8,956 nucleotides of DNA from Nitrosomonadaceae bacterium (GTDB lineage: Bacteria > Pseudomonadota > Gammaproteobacteria > Burkholderiales > Nitrosomonadaceae): contig CAKKRO010000128.1 in NCBI GenBank assembly GCA_919902625.1, forward strand, positions 1 to 8,956, in the 5' to 3' direction. The position numbers and the translations under genes are program-made. This document shows, piece by piece, positions 7,837-8,956 of this stretch. Position 1 is the first letter of the stretch. Every line of letters begins with the position of its first letter. The notes beneath the pieces were generated by a model. The model ran no database searches. It was not told the DNA's origin and worked only from the letters and a program-made list of their open reading frames with translations.

Positions 7837-8412
7837 GTGATCAAACAAAATTCCTTTATTTATTATTTAATGATTTTACTGACCGGATTGTTGGGTTTGT
7901 CAATCATGCATAATTCTGTACAGGCAGATAATGGAATATGGATTGATGTCGATACGACTGAACATACTTTATCGGTTATGCAGGGAGATACTGTCCAGGC
8001 TGTATTTAAGAATGTGGCCATTGGCCGTTTTGGCACTACCTGGTCTAAAATGACAAAAGATGATATGACGCCGCTGGGCAGATTCAGAGTTGGATGGATT
8101 AACGAGAAAAGCCGTTATTACCGGTTTTTTGGTTTGAATTATCCAAATCTTGATACCGCAAAACGTGCGCTGGATGAAAATAGGATTACTGAAGAAATCT
8201 GGCTATCGATATTGGAAGCAAAAAGCATGGGAAAGATACCCCCCCAGAATACACCTTTAGGAGGTCATATCGGTATCCATGGAATTGGTCGAGGTGATCT
8301 GGAAGTTCATCATCAATACAACTGGACAAATGGTTGTGTTGCACTGACAAATGAGCAGATTGATCAACTCGGTAAATGGATCAAGCCCGGCGTTTTGGTT
8401 AATATCCGCTAG
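7837..8412 (+). CDS. Secreted YkuD-domain (L,D-transpeptidase fold) protein
   Basis: This is probably a peptidoglycan-acting enzyme exported across the inner membrane. Residues 1-30 look like a signal peptide: Lys3, a hydrophobic core (about 7-24) and a VQA cleavage site before Asp31. The rest is a YkuD domain with the catalytic pattern HGIG (His148) and WTNGCVAL (nucleophile Cys167). Family members form or exchange cross-links at meso-diaminopimelate, or attach lipoproteins to it; YafK/DpaA-like relatives instead cut such links. The usual Arg after the Cys motif is Ala here, as in the YafK-like branch, so direction of the reaction is open. The start is GTG, the first possible codon after an in-frame stop at 7831; an ATG at 7870 would lose the charged signal-peptide end. 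No strong ribosome binding site is seen. It is divergent from hypC, and the next gene codes for an OprI-like lipoprotein. Confidence 0.88.
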   Translation: MIKQNSFIYYLMILLTGLLGLSIMHNSVQADNGIWIDVDTTEHTLSVMQGDTVQAVFKNVAIGRFGTTWSKMTKDDMTPLGRFRVGWINEKSRYYRFFGLNYPNLDTAKRALDENRITEEIWLSILEAKSMGKIPPQNTPLGGHIGIHGIGRGDLEVHHQYNWTNGCVALTNEQIDQLGKWIKPGVLVNIR

Positions 8413-8460
8413 GATCGACAATTCGATTGATAACTGTTGTTAAATGCTTGAATTGATTCT

Positions 8461-8490
8461 TGATGGATAAATCGTTATTTTTATCAATCA
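8461..8490. repeat. Imperfect inverted repeat (11-bp arms, one mismatch)
   Basis: TGATGGATAAA (8461-8471) pairs with TTTATCAATCA (8480-8490) at ten of eleven positions across an eight-base loop. It lies about 50 bases after the YkuD gene stop. No run of T follows, so a simple intrinsic terminator is not supported. It may be a weak terminator, an mRNA-stabilising hairpin or a protein-binding site. Confidence 0.4.
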
Positions 8491-8590
8491 GTTAAAATGT
8501 ATCTTATTGTATTATGGTTGGGTTTTTTGTAAATTTGTCACAGAATTCATTTATTTTGCAGAAAAAATCAGATAAGATCCAGATGCGTTG

Positions 8591-8609
8591 CTGATATATT
8601 AGGTATCAG
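8591..8609 (+). promoter_or_regulatory. Possible extended -10 promoter overlapped by an inverted repeat
   Basis: TGATATATT (8592-8600) fits the extended -10 pattern TGn followed by a TATAAT-like box (TATATT). It is embedded in a perfect inverted repeat, CTGATA (8591-8596) and TATCAG (8604-8609), separated by seven bases. No good -35 box is seen about 17 bases upstream. A start near 8606 would give a leader of roughly 65 bases before the lipoprotein gene. A regulator binding the inverted repeat would block this promoter. Both roles are inferred. Confidence 0.35.
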
Positions 8610-8658
8610 TGGCTAGTAAAGTGGTGGATGTTTATGCGTATTGAATAGAATAAACACT

Positions 8659-8664
8659 GAGGAG
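8659..8664 (+). promoter_or_regulatory. Ribosome binding site of the lipoprotein gene
   Basis: GAGGAG lies six bases before the ATG at 8671. It is the strongest ribosome binding site on the plus strand of the window and decides the start over an in-frame TTG at 8641. Confidence 0.85.
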
Positions 8665-8670
8665 ATTGGA

Positions 8671-8949
8671 ATGAAAGAAAAAATCAAGCAACCAGTTCGT
8701 ATGTTAACGCTGGCAGCAATAGCAGGCGCTTTTATTGGATTAACAGGTTGTGCAACCACAGGTCAATTAGAAGAATTACAAACCAAGGTTAATGCTGTTG
8801 CAGCTGATGCAGCTGCAGCTAAAGCAGAAGCAGCCGCTGCTAGTGCCAAAGCAAATGATGCAGTACGTATTGCCGATGAAGCAAACAGACGTTCAATGGA
8901 TACAGAATCAAAAATTGACCGTATGTTCAAGAAAGCTATGCATAAATAA
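8671..8949 (+). CDS. OprI/Lpp-like alanine-zipper outer-membrane lipoprotein
   Basis: This is a small structural lipoprotein of the envelope. The 92-residue precursor has a lysine-rich start (Lys2, Lys4, Lys6, Arg10), a hydrophobic stretch and the lipobox LTGC, with Cys27 as the lipidated residue. Ala at position +2 and no Asp predict sorting to the outer membrane. The mature part (66 residues) is a continuous helix full of Ala at heptad positions, as in the alanine-zipper coiled coils of OprI and Lpp, and it contains RIADEANRRS, close to the ADEANERA stretch I recall from Pseudomonas OprI. It ends FKKAMHK: the terminal lysine is the residue that links Braun lipoprotein and OprI to diaminopimelate in peptidoglycan. 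The strong ribosome binding site suggests high expression, usual for this class. It follows the YkuD gene by 258 bases on the same strand and probably has its own promoter. Confidence 0.88.
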   Translation: MKEKIKQPVRMLTLAAIAGAFIGLTGCATTGQLEELQTKVNAVAADAAAAKAEAAAASAKANDAVRIADEANRRSMDTESKIDRMFKKAMHK

Positions 8950-8956
8950 TAACTAA

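Noticed and set aside
8414..8427. ATCGA/TCGAT hairpin just after the YkuD gene stop as a terminator
   Set aside because: Only five pairs, AT-rich, and no T-run follows.
8641..8670. TTG at 8641 as start of the lipoprotein gene
   Set aside because: The ATG at 8671 has a GAGGAG site six bases upstream and gives a proper lysine-rich lipoprotein signal peptide.

Overview
The window looks like chromosomal DNA from a Gram-negative proteobacterium. The evidence is an outer-membrane alanine-zipper lipoprotein of the OprI/Lpp type, a secreted L,D-transpeptidase-fold enzyme, and a hydrogenase maturation cluster that includes HoxX/HypX. The mixture of moderate-GC maturation genes and AT-richer flanks would fit a betaproteobacterium, possibly a Nitrosomonas-like ammonia oxidiser. 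That assignment is an impression from gene content, not proof.

Layout, left to right. Positions 113-3481 (minus strand) hold one very large gene for a nine-helix membrane protein with a cysteine-containing extracytoplasmic region of about 680 residues; I do not recognise its family. After 116 non-coding bases comes a tight minus-strand operon, transcribed right to left: hypC (7762-7532), hypD (7510-6362), hypE (6362-5304) and hoxX/hypX (5298-3598). A 74-base divergent intergenic region (7763-7836) carries three copies of the heptamer AATTATG in alternating orientation. On the plus strand follow a secreted YkuD-domain protein (7837-8412), a 258-base AT-rich intergenic region with two inverted repeats, and a small OprI-like lipoprotein (8671-8949) that ends in lysine.

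How the genes work together. HypC and HypD form the scaffold on which the Fe(CN)2CO group of [NiFe] hydrogenases is built. HypE supplies cyanide from a thiocyanate on its C-terminal cysteine, which is present here. HoxX/HypX supplies the CO ligand from formyl-tetrahydrofolate, an arrangement typical of hydrogenases matured in air. HypA, HypB, HypF and the hydrogenase subunits are not in the window and must lie elsewhere if the pathway works. The two plus-strand genes form a separate cell-envelope theme: a peptidoglycan-acting enzyme fold beside a lipoprotein with the terminal lysine that Braun-type lipoproteins use for attachment to peptidoglycan.

The most unusual items are the unrecognised receptor-like membrane protein, whose base composition is clearly more AT-rich than that of the operon beside it, the triple-heptamer operator-like element, and the possible enzyme/substrate pairing of the two envelope genes. 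I found no RNA genes, insertion sequences or CRISPR arrays.
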